Part shown: positions 26,698 to 41,600 of the stretch, in pieces
Layout: every line of letters begins with the position of its first letter
Numbering within the stretch: position 1 is the first letter of the stretch
DNA from: Centropus unirufus
Lineage: Eukaryota > Chordata > Aves > Cuculiformes > Centropidae
NCBI GenBank assembly: GCA_013397695.1
Contig: VYZI01000005.1
Span: forward strand, 3,340,266-3,404,265
DNA length: 64,000 nucleotides
Direction of reading: 5' to 3'
The notes under the pieces: model-generated
What the model was told of the DNA's origin: nothing
The model's input: only the letters and a program-made list of their open reading frames with translations
Database searches by the model: none
Translations under genes and position numbers: made by a program

Positions 26698-29600
26698 CTA
26701 GAGAATAAAGATGAAGAAACAGGTGAAAATTAAGTGTGTAATAAATAAATAAATACTGGGATGTATGAAGAACCTGACTTTCATGGGTTGCTTCCTTGGT
26801 AAGTCATCACTCAAAAGATCTACTGGAATCTCTTGCACCCAAGCCATGTTACCGCAGGCAGGAGGCGGTATCGCACAGCCTGAAAAAGGCTCTCAACAGT
26901 AGGAAAACCGAAAGCTTGTTCCACCCGTTGGAAGAACTTTGCTACACAGGAAGAGAGGGTGAAACTGGTGCTTATGTAACCGCACACCTTGTTACACAAA
27001 AAACACTCTTCAAGCAGACACAAGTCACTGCAAAACAAAGTTAGAACATGCTTTACATATCAAACTTCTGATTTATCTCCAGCCACTTCATTCTCCACCC
27101 AAATAGTTCTGCCAGGTGGCTCGTTAGTTCTTTGAGCATTTCCTTTAGAGAAAGCACCAAATAACTTGCATTCTCTTATTCTAAAAACGATATGGAAGAG
27201 ACTAAAGAAGGTGCTAGGAGAAACAATTAAGAATTCAGAAACTTCAGCTGCTGGGGATTTCCTAGAGTTGTGGAAGCAGATTTCAACTCTCCCAATTAAC
27301 GACTACTATGTAAAGCAAGGAGAAGTAAAATCCTAATAATGCAATATATGGGGGAAACCTCACATTGTGACCTAGATGATTTCACAGCAACCATGCAACA
27401 AAATTGATGGTTTATGTGAGCACACACAGGGTCGTTACCCTATTTCTATAATTTATCATTCTCTGTCAAACATGGTGTGAAGCAAGCCAACACCACAGTG
27501 TAAAGACATTTGACATGGTACAAAAGGTACTTGACTAACATACATGGCAACAGAGCAAGGGTCCCATGATCCACAAGGAGGTGGTTGGAAAACTGCTTGG
27601 CTAATGAAACATTCACAGATCTATGGGGGCAGATGGGATCCACCTGAGGGTATTGAGGAAGCTGGCAGATGTGCTTGCGAAACCCCTTTCCATCATCTAT
27701 CAGCAGTCCTGGCTGACTGGGGAGGTTCTACTTGGCTGGAGGCTGGTAGATGTTATGCGCATTTACAAGAAGGGCTGGGATCCAGGGAGCTACAGGCCTG
27801 TCAGTCTGACCTCACCGCTGGGGAAGGTCATGGGACAGGTCATCTTGAGTGCTATCACATAGCGCATACAAGGCAACCGGGTGATCAGGCCCAGTCAACA
27901 CAGCTTCACGAAAGGCAAGTCCTTCCAAACCAATCTGATCTCCTCCTATGATAAAGTGACCCGCTTCTTGGATGAGGGAAAGACTGTGGACGTGGTCTTC
28001 CTGGACCTGAGTAAAGCGTTTGACACTGTTTCTCACAGCATTTTGCCCAAGAAACTGGCTGCCACTGGCCTGGGCAGGCACACCCTCTCCTGGGTGGAAA
28101 ACTGGTTGGATGGCCAAGCCTAAAGAGTTGTGGTAAAAGGAGCTCAATCCAGCTGGAGGCCTGGCACAAGTGGTGTTCCCGAGGGCTCAGTGCTGCCTCC
28201 AGTCCTGTTCAATATCTTTATCAATGACCTGGATGAAGGGATTGAATGCATGCTTGGTAAGTTTGCAGACAACACTAAGCTGGGTGGAAGTGTTGATCTG
28301 CTTGAGGGTAGGAAGGCTCTTCAAAGAGATCTGAACAGGCTGGACCAACAGGCTGAGACCAATGGGATGAGGTTTAAACAAGGCCAAGTAGAGTCCGGCA
28401 CTTGGGTCACAACAACCCTGTGCAGCGCTCCAGGCTTGGGGAAGAGTGGCTGGAAAGCTGCCTGGAGGAGAAGGACCTGGGGGTGTTGGTTAAGAGTTGA
28501 CTGAACACGAGCCAGCAGTGAGCTCAGGTGGCCAATGGCATCTTGGCCTGTATCAGAAACAGCGTGGCCAGCAGGACCAGGGGGGTGATTCTGCCCCTGC
28601 ACTTGGCACTGGTGAGGCTGCACCTCGAATCCTGTGATCAGTTCAGGGCCCCTCACTACAAGAAGGAAATTGAGGTCCTGGAATGCATCCAGAGTAGGGC
28701 AACAAAGCTGATGAAGGGGCTGGACAACAAGTGTTATGAGGAGTGCCTGAGGGAGCTGGGGTTGTTCAGCCTGGAGAAGAGGATGCTGAGGGGAGAACTT
28801 ATTGCTGCCTATGGCTGCCTGAAAGGAGGTTGCGGAAAGGTGGGTGCTGGTCTCTCCTCCCAAGTGACAGGTGATAGGACAAGGGAAATGGCCTCAAGCT
28901 GCACCAGGGCAGGTTCAGGTTGGACATTCAGAAAAAATTCTTCAGCAGAAGGGTCATCAGGCACTGGCAGAGGCTGCCCAGGGAGGTGGTAGAGTCCCTG
29001 TCCCTGGAGGTAGGGGATGATGAGGTGCTTGGGGAAACGGTTTAGTGGAGGACAGCGATGGTTGGACTCAATGTTCTGAGAGACCTTTTCCAACTGAGTG
29101 ATTCTATGAGTTTCTTTCCATTTTATAATCAGTTCAATTTGTAATTAAATATATTTCCCCTCCCTCCATTCAAACACTCCCTCTTAAATCTCCAACCAAA
29201 GCCCATAAAAGCATGTTATTGTGTTAAAAGACCCCTCATAAACTCAAGGTAAAAATTAAGCAGAAATCAGCACACATAATAAAACCCCAGAAGCTCTGAG
29301 CGTTTTACCAAGGATGGCACTCAGCCTATGTCTCAGCCTAATGAGAGCCCTTTCCCTTCAATGGTTTTTTAGATGTCCCTATAATTTATACCACCCCAAT
29401 TTACTTCTGATAATCTGTATTGAGCTTGAAAAAATTTTAACCTGGAAAGCAATAAAGTTTTCCACAGTCCCCTCTAAAAGCCATTGACCAGACTGGAAAT
29501 ATCTGCCTGAATTGTATAGGCTTGTTCTAGCAATCTATTGTACCCTTGTTAACAGTGATTTTTTTATTACAGCTTTCTCTCTCATGAAGCACTTAAAGTG

Positions 29601-32600
29601 ACAGTTTCATCCAGATGTCAACATTTATTAAACGTATTTATGCTCCCCAACACATGTAAACAGTTCAATAACAATGTCTTTTCTCCAAGCTCCAGCTCTG
29701 ATGTTAGCTAGATGAAGTTTATAGAATTTTATTTGAATGACCTGTTGTAGTTTAGTATCGACATCACATACTGCACACTTCTGTCCAGATAGATCGAGAC
29801 ACCAGTAAGAAGACAGCTTATCATTTCATCACCTCATAGCATTGTAACATATAGTCATATTCAATTATCACAGCTGACGGATATGACAATGCCGGAAGAA
29901 TGCTTTCAAATTCTGGGGTTTTTGCGTTTTTTTTTCATAAAGAAATCAACAAAAAGATGCAGTGTGAACATTTGCATCAAGCCACAAGTAAACACATTTT
30001 AAATGGTAATGCCTAACCTCTCAAGAGGAATGTGTCAGCTAGGAACACAACACTAAGTATTTTTTTAATGACCTAAAGAAAGACACTTAAAAGAACGTAA
30101 GTGCCAGGCACCAACCACTCTCTTATCAGAGAAACAAGAGCATTATACAGACAGATCAGAACATTTTGTGAGAGTTTCCTCACTACATCATACGTGTATG
30201 CAGATATTAGGACTGCTGTGCTTTAAAGCACAGGCAAAACCCCAGACACTTACCAGTGACCACAAAACCTACTTGCATGAGCATAGTGTAGAGCAAAATG
30301 TTTTGTCAAGGTGAAGAGTGACCTTGCTCAAAGATCTAAGTCAGCTCCCAATGCTACAATAAATTTCCTTCTTATGCCAGGAACAAAATAGTCTTTCATT
30401 TGCTTTTCTCTCACTCATTCTCTCTCTGTTACAGAAACCAGAAGTTAATAACCCGGGCTTTAAATCAAAGGGCCAGCCTTTCCACAGTTGGTATATAAAA
30501 AAAACCGAAACACAAACGTAGATACAATCTAAAAAGATCCACACAAACAAACAACTGCTTTAAAAGTCAACTTACTATTGTCTTCACATAGGAATTTGGT
30601 CTCAGGGACTGGATAGTGCTGCCAGAATTGCCATCTATACAAGAACGTGCTCCGTACACCACAGTGATAGGAATGTCTGGGTCCATTTGTGGAATCCGTT
30701 GCAACATCGGCCTTTTTGCCCATCCATAAGGAATAGTCATGTTCTTGAATGCCGTTTCACCACTTCAAGTCATTCAAAAGAGTAAAAACAATTAAATTTC
30801 CATTGGATTTGCTCTTTCCCTAAATTGGAGTATCTGTGCCCTTCGGTAACACAGAATAAATAGTACATAAGGCTGGGATCTTTTACTATTGAGAAACATG
30901 AGTTTTCAAGGTTTGCATGTAATTTTCAACAGAAAGAGCCTATGTTTTCACAGTACCGGGTGATAACACTTAGAAGAATGAAATGTCTTGAAGTTTCTTT
31001 AAGACAGTCTTTAAAAATTAAACCACTGCAACAATTTTTTCAAATAAAAATTAGTGCTCAAACTCTCTCACAATTAACACACAGGTAGTTCAGAAGAAAT
31101 ACAGAACTAGGATAGCTTTTACATTGATCAGTTTCTGGAATTCAGAAAAAGTGCAGTGCTATTTTTTTTTTCCTTTGGTTAATATAATAGAAGTGTTACA
31201 GTTAAAAAAAAAAGCACATACACACTGTTGCCACGGCCATTGGAGGGAGTAGCAGGCACTCAGTAAATGAAAGACTTCAAAACACACAGTGGAACACTCA
31301 TACTTACCTGGGTGACTGTACGTTACAGTGATAAATATATTCAGCCACTGTGTTATCATCAAACATTGATGAATATTTTCGCTTGAAATCTGGTCTTAAA
31401 CGTTGAACAAGGCTTAATCCTGTTAAAGCAGAAAATGCTATTAAAGGAGGAGTTGGTATAGCCAATGTTATCAGATTGCCAAATGCTTTTCTTTGGAACA
31501 CTCCGAACACTTTTCCTTGAAACTTGTGGCTAAGCTTGATACTTGCTTGCATGTCTTAGGAAAACGTGATGACATTCCACCAAAGAGGAATGAAACATAA
31601 ATGCTCTAAAAGATTTTATGCTGCGCCAGAAGAGGGGCGATTCAATCCTTGCTGACTACCATACGGGAATGTTTGAGAAGGCTGCTGTGGCAACAGAAGA
31701 AACATACAAAAGGGATCAGCAAAAGGGCTAAGCAGAGTATCTTCTTGCTAAGAAGTTTAGTCTCACTTGATACCAACACTGTCTTTCTCCTTGCTTTGAC
31801 AGCACTGGGTGGGCCAAAAGCATTCCACCTTTCAGAGTCAGAAGGCACTGTTGAAAAATCTGGGCTCTCCTTTTACAGAACATTCTTCTTCTGAAGCTAC
31901 TTCATCTAACTACCATTTAGTTGAAAGAACAGAGGTCTGTGCTGAGAAAAAACAGGTGTAGAAATCTTAAAAGCAGTATAAGAAACAAGAGCTGTTATAA
32001 AGTAAGGGACTTAGCCTCGGTAAGCTATTGTCCCCATGCTCTCTGAACAGCCAAAGCAGACAAGCAGGCCCCTTCAGGTGCCAAGTCAGGCTTTCTGAAA
32101 TGAAGCTTCTATTGTGAATTACTTCTTTAAGGAAGAAGCCTCTTCTAGTTGACCAGACCAACCTTTGGGACAAGAGCCTAAGCAAAGTCTACGTTAGGCT
32201 AAAAGTATTATTCATCTTTGAAGAGATAGGCTCGCAGTTTACCACTTGAGTTTATCAACTGAAAATGCTGTTGTTAATCCATGCAATTATGATGATGTCA
32301 CTTCTTCCCACCTGTCCAGGGCCAAAGGCTGGTACTATTTATGTAGACCTTGTCACAGTGATCTATGGTTTTGTAACCTTGAGATTAGACTATTGCAACA
32401 CACCCTTGCGTATCCTTTAAATCAGTTTAGAAAACTAACACAGTGCAAGAGAAAATAATTCCCTTATGAAACAGAAATTTAAGTGCTGAAGTGTTAAAGA
32501 TTTTGCAAACATTCTGCAATTTGCTCTGCTGCTTGTATTTGCGCTACAGCAAGTACAATTGCTGGACTTCTGTCTTTGTTTGGTGGTTTTTTTAAACACA

Positions 32601-35600
32601 AATGATACAGCTGCCTTGGAATAAAGAGATTAATTCTGTGTCTTCCCTTGTTAGCAGCACAGAGGTCACAGCATCCTCATTTCTAATGAGTAGAGGACTG
32701 AAAGGTACCAAATTTTAGAATTCACTTTACATTTTGATAAGAAGTGCTCTGTCTGTGGGTTCAACCATAAAACTGTTCTCCTTCCCCAGTAACTTGCAGG
32801 GCAGAATGTAACAAGGACTTAAAGAACCTTGGAACAAGTTTTGGAATGAAATCACACTGGTTCATTCTTTTAATAGTTACGGAAGACACTCCCAACTGAC
32901 TGATGTTTTTCTGGAGTGTCTATGGAAATGTTAAAAGAAGTAGTAACATTGAAGAGGCTGAATGCCATCAAAAGGGCGTGATCACAGTGACGTTACTGTT
33001 GTCCTGAAGAATTCTGAGCCCTTCGGCTCTAGGAATGGAATTCACAAATCCAATCGAAGCACCAAAATCCCTATACTGCGAGTCTCCTTGGTGACTGCTG
33101 CAGTTAAGTGAAGGGAAGCATGCAAATCAACTGGAAACCACTCAAATCAAAGAGATCTCTCTTGATCTCTTCCAGGTTTAAGTATCTGCCTGTGGGTCTG
33201 ATTAAATATCCATGTGATACCGTCATGATAGTCCAAGGAAGCTGGCTCACGTTTAAGTGCCTAACTTGTACCTTTGAATAAGAGTAATTAGCTTTATAGT
33301 GAGGATCGGACAGCCACTCCTGCCCAGAAGCTTAGGTACATGTGCACATCGAAGGATCCTAGGCTTGGTCCAGTGCCTTCCTCAAATTGGGTTTGACACC
33401 TACCCCACAGCACAGTGTTTAAACTTACCCTTCTCTGAGAACTAACTTGTCAAGAATTGCACATTAGGTTGATGATGGGAAACTTTAATACGTGGAGTGA
33501 GAAATGGATGAAACAGGTTGAAAAGCACTGCCCTCCACAGCAACGTGTAAGGGAGGTTAAGCCGGGGGATACCTTGCCATTGCATGGCCTCCTCCTGCAG
33601 CATGGCTTTGACTGCACTTACTTGCTGAGGGAAACAACTTCAGCTTTGAACTCCTCCACATGAATTCATTCATGCATACATCTGTTATTGCACAAAAGGC
33701 ATTAAACCAGTGCTGATCACTCCACATGCTTCAGGTTGTTTTGTTAACTGAATTAGCACTTAAAAAAAATCCTGTTTGTACAAAACATGGTGCTTGTCTG
33801 AAAAGCTAGTTTTGTCACACTCCCCAAAACAATCAAATAGATCAGCATAGTGAAATACATATATTCTATAGAATAAGATTTTAGGAAAGAGGTGTGGTTT
33901 ACATGTAAATAAAGCCTAGAAATGTCACTAGTTTATCTTCAGACTGAATACTAAAAATGATGAAAAGGTGACATAATTGTAAGTGGTGAGGGGCTCACAG
34001 GATACCTTTTTCCAAGCCCCTCCAGCAGATATTCCTATAGTACTGAGTGTGACTGACAGATAACCACTTTTTCCTCTAGAAAGAATTCATATGATGAATT
34101 CAAGATTTGATCACACCCTACCCCCGACCCCCCACATGAACTAAACCTCTAATATTTCTGGTCAATCCCTGCCTTGTCCTAGTCTTAGGGTATACAGAGT
34201 TCATTTAACATCTCTCATCAGTGCTATTGAAGAAATGCAGAAATATGAAGGACAGACTCACTGTAATGTAGGACACCAATGAGTCCCACAACATTTTCTA
34301 GAGTAATAAATGCCTAATGGGAAAAACCCAATTTCAGTTCAACTTCTCTAAACTCAGGCCAAAGACAAATGAGTTTATGAGAGTCTGCCTTCCAATGTTA
34401 ACCAAATTTGGTAATTCTGTTTGTCCATCGAACTGCAGTTATAAGGGAAACAAAACGGACTGTGACCGGAGGCAACAACAATAAAACCTTTTCACATTCA
34501 TGCCTCTTTGTCAGGCTTCCCCAACAGATGTCCACATGATCTGACTCACGTGTCCTGGGATAACAGAGTAGCTTACTATAAACTATCATACTAGTATTTC
34601 TAATAGAAAGAGCTTGCTCTCTTGTCCTGAAGAGTTCATGTTTCCTCAGTCCATCCCACTTTCTCATCCAGCTTTTCTGTGTGGGTGATACAGGCTTGCA
34701 ACAAAGCTTGTCTTAATGAGGCATCTGTCCCATGTTTACGTCAAGGAAAACCGAAAGCATATTTAAGAGCAGCTAAAACTCACCAAAGGGTCCTGCTATC
34801 CTCAGCCCAGCTAATGGGTTGAATGGACTCAATATAGCTCCTAGTGCTTTGATCCAGATTGGAATTGGTCTTTCATGATCAGCATTCTCGGGCCTCTCTG
34901 GAAAACCCCATGGCTCCACTAAGATAAGATGTTTGACCCTGTTGGCAAAAAAGGTTCAGAGGTTTAGATTACACGAACTTTCCTTTGACCGAGTAGGACA
35001 GAAAAGTGCTATCTGTAGATGACGCAATCTGTTTTAGTAATACCTGTCACAATGGCTTTATTACCTACTTTCTGATTCATCAATGGATTTGCTTTCAATT
35101 GCTAAGTAGAGAGAGACTGAATTGCAATTGATCATATTGAATGACCACCAGAAACCTGGAAGCTCTTGTCACAAAGAGCAACACAGTATTCAATAGACAC
35201 CCACTGTCACACACACTTGACAAAAAGGCCAGTCTTGTTTCTGGTTTTAAAAACAGCCTAGTCTGTATGCTCAGTCAATATTATTTGAAGGAGCAGTTTG
35301 AGAGAAACAACGATAACTGCATCTCTTTCATTTAAGTAAACTTGCCAGAGGTCTTTCCTTTCCAAGCCATCCAAGATCTTTGTTCTAAGGAGAGATACAA
35401 TCTACCCGAAAAATCATCTCACCAAAGTAAAATTTGAACTGAGAGAGGCAGACCAGAATTAGCAGATGTTTTCTCTATTTACTGATTTTAGGTCACGAAA
35501 CAAACATCAGAGAGTTTATAAAATTCTGATTCAAATGAATCTCAGGACAGAGTGCAGTAGGAGTCTCTAGCATATACAACTATGAATCACTTCATCCTTC

Positions 35601-38600
35601 AAGTCTGTATTCTATTATATTCTAGAATATTCCAGATATTCCAATCTATTCTGTCTTGAAAGACTGGAATCATCCATTTCTGTTTAATACCTAAACATCC
35701 CACATATTGCTGATTTCTGAAAAAGTGACTCAACTGTAGTTTTGCATATTTAAGGTGATTTTCCATGCAAGCCTTATCTTTACTTTCTTCTTCATAGCTA
35801 ATCTTTGAAAGAGAAGGAAGTTATTTAACAGAACAGAGTTCTTAGTGCCTAGAATGATGTCAGAAGTGGTTCCAAAGGCTATTTCTGGACTATAATCAGT
35901 TGGGAAACCAAAAATCTGGGCTTGAAATGAGGAGTTGAAAAGGATTAAGCTCACAAAGATGCTTCTTGGCTGTCACCTCAGCCATGAGCGCATTTGCACA
36001 CAGAGGCAAACACCAGCAGTAAGAGAGGACTGGGTAGCATTTAACTACACAAACCAGGCAGGAGAGATTACAGGCTAAGACAAGCAGGCAATGAGAAGGC
36101 GTTCAGGACAGCCACGCATCGTGGGCACAAACTGTGGCATTAAACATAACACAGCAAACACATGAGAAAAAAAAAAAAAAAGAGTGAGCTTTTTTCACGT
36201 TTCTTTTCTTAATAATTTCCTGTTTGGCGTTCCGGTAATCAAACCTAAATGGAAAGTTGACCAAGAATCATTCCAGTAGCCCTGTTGAAAATCATGACTA
36301 ACCACCACCCTGGAATATTCCAAATGGAAATCTTTTTGAATTCGTTATCTCAGCTGTCTCATGAACAACTTCAGTACAATGTAGTAAATCGACAGATCAT
36401 CTAAGATTGGAGAAACAGATTTACTTTCCTAACAATGTGTATCCAGAATCCCTTAAGCCTCTAACGCATTGTTAGATAATCTGGCTGAAAGCTGTGCTAT
36501 ATTTATCACTTGATTCAACGCTGTCTTATGATCCGACCAGTCAATTTGCTAATTTGATAGTGTTAGTTTAATTTCAGGGAGAGACTAGTAATGTGAGAGC
36601 ACAACCTAAAACACCTCTAAATTAACCCCAAATTCAGCATAGTGAGGCATGAAAACAAAGTGTCACTTTTGATGTAAGTCAGCAGGGGACTGAAACAATA
36701 TTCCACCCCACAAGGATGGCATAGTGCTATTTATAAATATTTTAGAAGAAGGGGCCAGAAACTTCTTAGTGATCCCTACGAGAAACTTAACTGCAGTTAG
36801 CTGGAAGTTGCTTTATGCCCCATAAGATAAGAGGTTTATATCCTTATAGCAGAGGATTGCATTTCTTCACTGCAATTCTGGATCTGGACACAGGCCTACT
36901 TCCACATATTGTTGCCAGCTGTTGTCCACTTGGAAAGAAAGAGGTATGAATTTATTTCAAAATCTCCTAATGACAGAGAAGGAAATTTATATGATGTAAA
37001 TTAATGTGAATATAAAAGAATAAAAAGTGTTGTTTAATATAGAATCTGCCACGTGATGGGAAAAGCTAAATTTATATTCATTTTTTTATGGGAGTCCACC
37101 ACATGTATCTAAATAAAAGCAAGGTCCTTTTTTTGGATACAGAATGACCTCAGCCTATCTCAAAAATGAGACAAATTATTCATAAGGCAAAAAAAAAAAT
37201 GGGATTAACTGTTGGCCACAGTGTGGTGCAAGATTTGTTGCTGAAGTACAATTACAAGACTGCTGCTGCTGCTGTTTTGCGAAGAAATATTAAGTGGCAT
37301 ACAGACAATTTAAATCAAAAAGTCACTAAAATAGTTTTTACATCATCATGTTGGCACCAGGCCAACTGCTAGCATATAGGCATATATTACCTAGGGTAAT
37401 TGCATTCAAAAATTATGTTATTCATAATAATTGGAAGCTTGGTAGAAACAGGGCTGATTTCCTATCACAAACCTATGTTTGACCCAAGATGTTACTAAAT
37501 GCTCACCCATAAATATGATCTTTACAATTTCACCTTATAACCTGGGAAGGAGGTACTGAACAAAACCAAAGAGGTACAGAAAAGCTTGCTTTTCATACGT
37601 ACTTATTTCTTTTCACCTAGAAACAAACCATACAATTAATACTTTGGACTTAAAATTCAGTATCAAGTTTCTTTAAATCAGCAGTCATTTACTTAAAGAT
37701 GACCCATACAGAGCCTGACAAAATATCTGTCAAAAAAAAAGTCACTAGTCAAATACAGAAAATTCATTCTTACACTCCTTTTTTTTCACATACCTTGATG
37801 GGTATTTTAATGAGTAGGCAGCAGCCAGGAATCCACCTAGGTTGTGTCCAAGTAAAATCATTTTTTCTAACCCCACCTCCTTCCTCCACTCTTCTATGGA
37901 CTCCACAAACTGGTTTTCTGCTTCCCGAGCATCAGTGTCGAAGTGTGGTCTACTGCTACGTCCAAATCCCAAGAGGTCAAAAGCATGAATGGTCCTGTTC
38001 TCACAGAGGTCTTCAAAATTGAGAGCCCACAGTCCGACACCTCCTCCAAACCCATGCAGGAGAACAAGTGGAGTTTTATGTGAAAGGTCCGGAGAGAATG
38101 TCACTGTCCATATTTTATTTCCTTTAGATATATACACATATCGTTTATTGTATGTGCTTGTAATACCTGAAGAAAGAGTGGGGAAAAGATGATCTTGCTA
38201 GGCACGTCTGATAAAATATGAAGCGCATTCTACAGAAACCACTGTTTTAAACAGGAGCTCTCTATCGAAGCAGAGAGCCTACAATCCAATATCTAAATAA
38301 GGGAGCAACGTAAATCTAATTCTGAACTTGTTTATTTCCTCACGGTGTAAAAGCCATACTGTAAAACTTCTTTGATTATATTTAATGCAAACTGATCGAA
38401 AAATCTACTTATCTATATAATCTTATTAAAACCAAAAGACTTACATTTTAGCATTTTGTCCTCGGCCTCTTTAAGGTGTAGCAGTGATGTGGGACACCAG
38501 GCAGGAAGCCAGCTGAACAGCCATCCTAACCTATAACACCAATACAGAATAAAAAATTCTTGAGCAAGATGGTAATTTTTTTTCACCATTTGACGTTTTG

Positions 38601-41600
38601 AAGACATTTCTTTTGCTGCTCTTCGTAAAAGAACCCATGTAAATCACACGGCGAGCGGGACAGGAGGGCACAGTGGGAGGAGATTCAGCTCCTCCTGACT
38701 TTTATAAAGCGGTGTCATGATCAGGGGCGTTCTTTAAACAGCACAATGTTTCTCCACTGTGTGTTCCTTATCGGAGTGTACCGATCTATCTCTGTCAGAG
38801 CAGGCTGATTCTGAGAACCTGGAGACATCTGCCCTCAGCCGACCCGGCAAACCTGGCAGAATATACAGTAGAATCACTGGGATTTCTACCCTTCTCTCAA
38901 GTTCCCTTGGAAGCCTGCCTGCACACAGGCTACCTTGCATGAACCTATTTCTAAAAAAGCAATAAAAACACGTGCTCACAAGCCTAATCTGAATGGATTC
39001 ACACACTAGATAAATATTAAAAGTGAAAACTAAACATTTATTCTAGCAAAGCAAAACCCTAGAGCCTTTGTTACCAATGTAGAAACAAAGTCCCAGAGGA
39101 AAACAAAACAGCAATTTCAATTCCCCTGACAGGAGCTGCTTTTCCAGCCGCCAGTTACTATCTTGGTAGCACCAGCTTGACCAGGGAGTCCAGGGAATGA
39201 CTCAGCTAGCAGCACTGCCTCACAGTGCTTCAAAGGACACAGCAATTGGGTGCAGCTCTTCCTGGGTGCTAATTTATCCCTTGTTTTCAAGACGGAATCC
39301 CTTCCCTTGCCTGTTTGTGAAGTGGCTCAGACCATCAGGTTGAAGCGTGCCACTGCAGGACTCCAGGCTACTCTTCATAGTGATGAGGATAAGGTCTTCA
39401 AATTCACAATCAACTTCCTTTCTCTACCACTTCTTTCTTGCTCTGAACTGCTTTCCAGTTAGTTACAGTATTTTTGCGGACTGATCACTGCAAGTAGTAG
39501 TTGTACAACAATTAAAGTTAAAAGACTGTGATAATACTAGCGTCTTATTTTTCAGTGTACACAATGGACCAATAACAAATTACAGATTGGGCTTCCCAGG
39601 TTCTTTATCTGAAGGACCTCCTCCCCACCTTTGTAAGGGGCTGAGCTACTCCAGCACAGCTACTGGAATTTATGAAACACCATGGAAGATTTCTGGTGAT
39701 ACACAACACAATCACAAGCAGCACTGTTGAGATTCCTAGAAACATATTAGGAGGCATCAAGGCAAAAAACCCAAACCATACCTGATCAAAAAGGTTTAAT
39801 CCTCCAGTTCCCCATACCCACTGCTATTCAGTATTATTTACTCCTCCGAGAAACACACTGTGGTCTGGCTGTTCCGTAAATCACCTTCCCAAACCACCAG
39901 GCCATGGGAATAGTTACCACGGTGTATTGAAGGATTGGGAGGGGATGGCTCTATGTCCTTCCAGGCCATATGTCCTCATGCAGTCTAAGAAATGAAGGAA
40001 CTCAGCATCTTACAGGAATGGGCATCCAAGTGTTTCGCTTCCATGTTAATCTACACATTTATTTTAAAATAACATTTGTAAGGGGTTAAAGCTGGCTCCA
40101 GCCAAAACCAATTTGACCAGGAAGTAACTGTGAATCTGAGTTTAGCAATAACAACAATTCTGTCAAATGTTATGAATTACTCTGGTAAATTATTAAACCA
40201 TACCTATGTCACCACCCTTCTCAGCCAAACTTTCTGCTAGTTGTATGCTCAACTAGGCATTTTCATTCATAATTCCTAGGTCAGAAGCACAGAATCCACT
40301 TGGTATTTTCCCTATGCCAAAACTACATGAATCGCAGGAGGGTCAGAAGGGACCTTAACAATCATCTAGTTCCAACCCCCATATGAAAAGTTTCTTCTTG
40401 GCAAAACCCAATTTGGCAAAAAAAGCTTCTTAAAAAATAAAAATTCTTTAACAGAAACATATAGCTACAATATGTCACCATGAAGACAGATAGGACCACA
40501 ATGAAATAAAAATGAAATCTACAGTTCACAGTCCCAGAATTTATATCCTGGTCTTAGGGAGACACCTGGATACTCAGGAAAAATATTTAGGAAATTGTAT
40601 CAGCATGGGAAAGCTGTGACACAGATGTTTACTCTTTCTTTTTTTTTAGTCATCAGTACTGTTTGTAAAACATGGGATTTTCATTCAAAAGAGATGTAAG
40701 ATACACATAGCTTAACAATGCAGTCAGCAAGCTGAAACACTTCAAATAAAAATAATGTTTACAATTCATTCTGTACCTGCTGAACTAAAAAGGCAAGCAA
40801 AGAGAGCTCTCTGTGAAAAAAAAAAGTGAAAAAGCACTTGCTTTTTAGAAAAGTTATTTTAGAACAAAAATATTTACCTATATTCAAGATTTAATCCTTT
40901 GGTTTTCCTTGCCTCCTCCCAAAGAATATTTACTGTATTGCTAGGCGTTTTCCATATGTGGAATAATAAACTATTTAATCTATTTGAGTAATTTCTCTGA
41001 CAGCTTTGGGAGACTAGAGTGTGGCTGTGTCATTGCTTGCGCCTATCTGTGCTGAATGTCTTCTAAATGAATGCAAGAATGCCAGCTGCTTACGTGGCCT
41101 ATTATTTTTATTTCTGTGATATAAAGCTAACAGAGCTGTGCAATGTCAAAAAGTGGAGCAATGGACCTTTCCAAGGCAGTGCTCTCACCAGCAATGGAGA
41201 ATGGATATGAAAGAAAACTGAAGATTGCAGCAGTACCTTCACCTTGTAAGTAACCTGCCCGCTGCTAGAGCAGGCAGACCCCAGCTCTGCTCTCATCACC
41301 CACCACTCCCCAGACACTCTGCTTCCAACTTTCTTTTTACAGAAAGTCAGCAGTGGAATCTTGTATATTGAGGCATTTAGAAATCTATAGCAAGCTTAGC
41401 TGTTTGCTGTACCAAAAAGCATTAAAAAAAAATCTGGCAACTGGAAGCCCCAATTTCTGTCATTTTTATACTGCTTATACATATGGGCATTACAGGTCAA
41501 ACTACCAATGCACCAAACTAATGAGGTTTATCCTGCATATTGTACAGTAACATAAATCATGTGCACATCCATGCTAAATAAGCAGAGCATGCCGTCAGAT

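Noticed and set aside
28321..28992. 180-codon minus and 154-codon plus open frames
   Set aside because: Both lie inside the CR1 at 27540-29110 and are explained by it.
33016..33029. Small hairpin GAGCC-CTTC-GGCTC
   Set aside because: A 5 bp stem in an intron occurs by chance many times in 64 kb; no further structure around it.
38413..38607. A separate small gene starting at the ATG at 38607
   Set aside because: The open frame is ABHD5 exon 2 read through into flanking intron on both sides; the ATG lies upstream of the acceptor.
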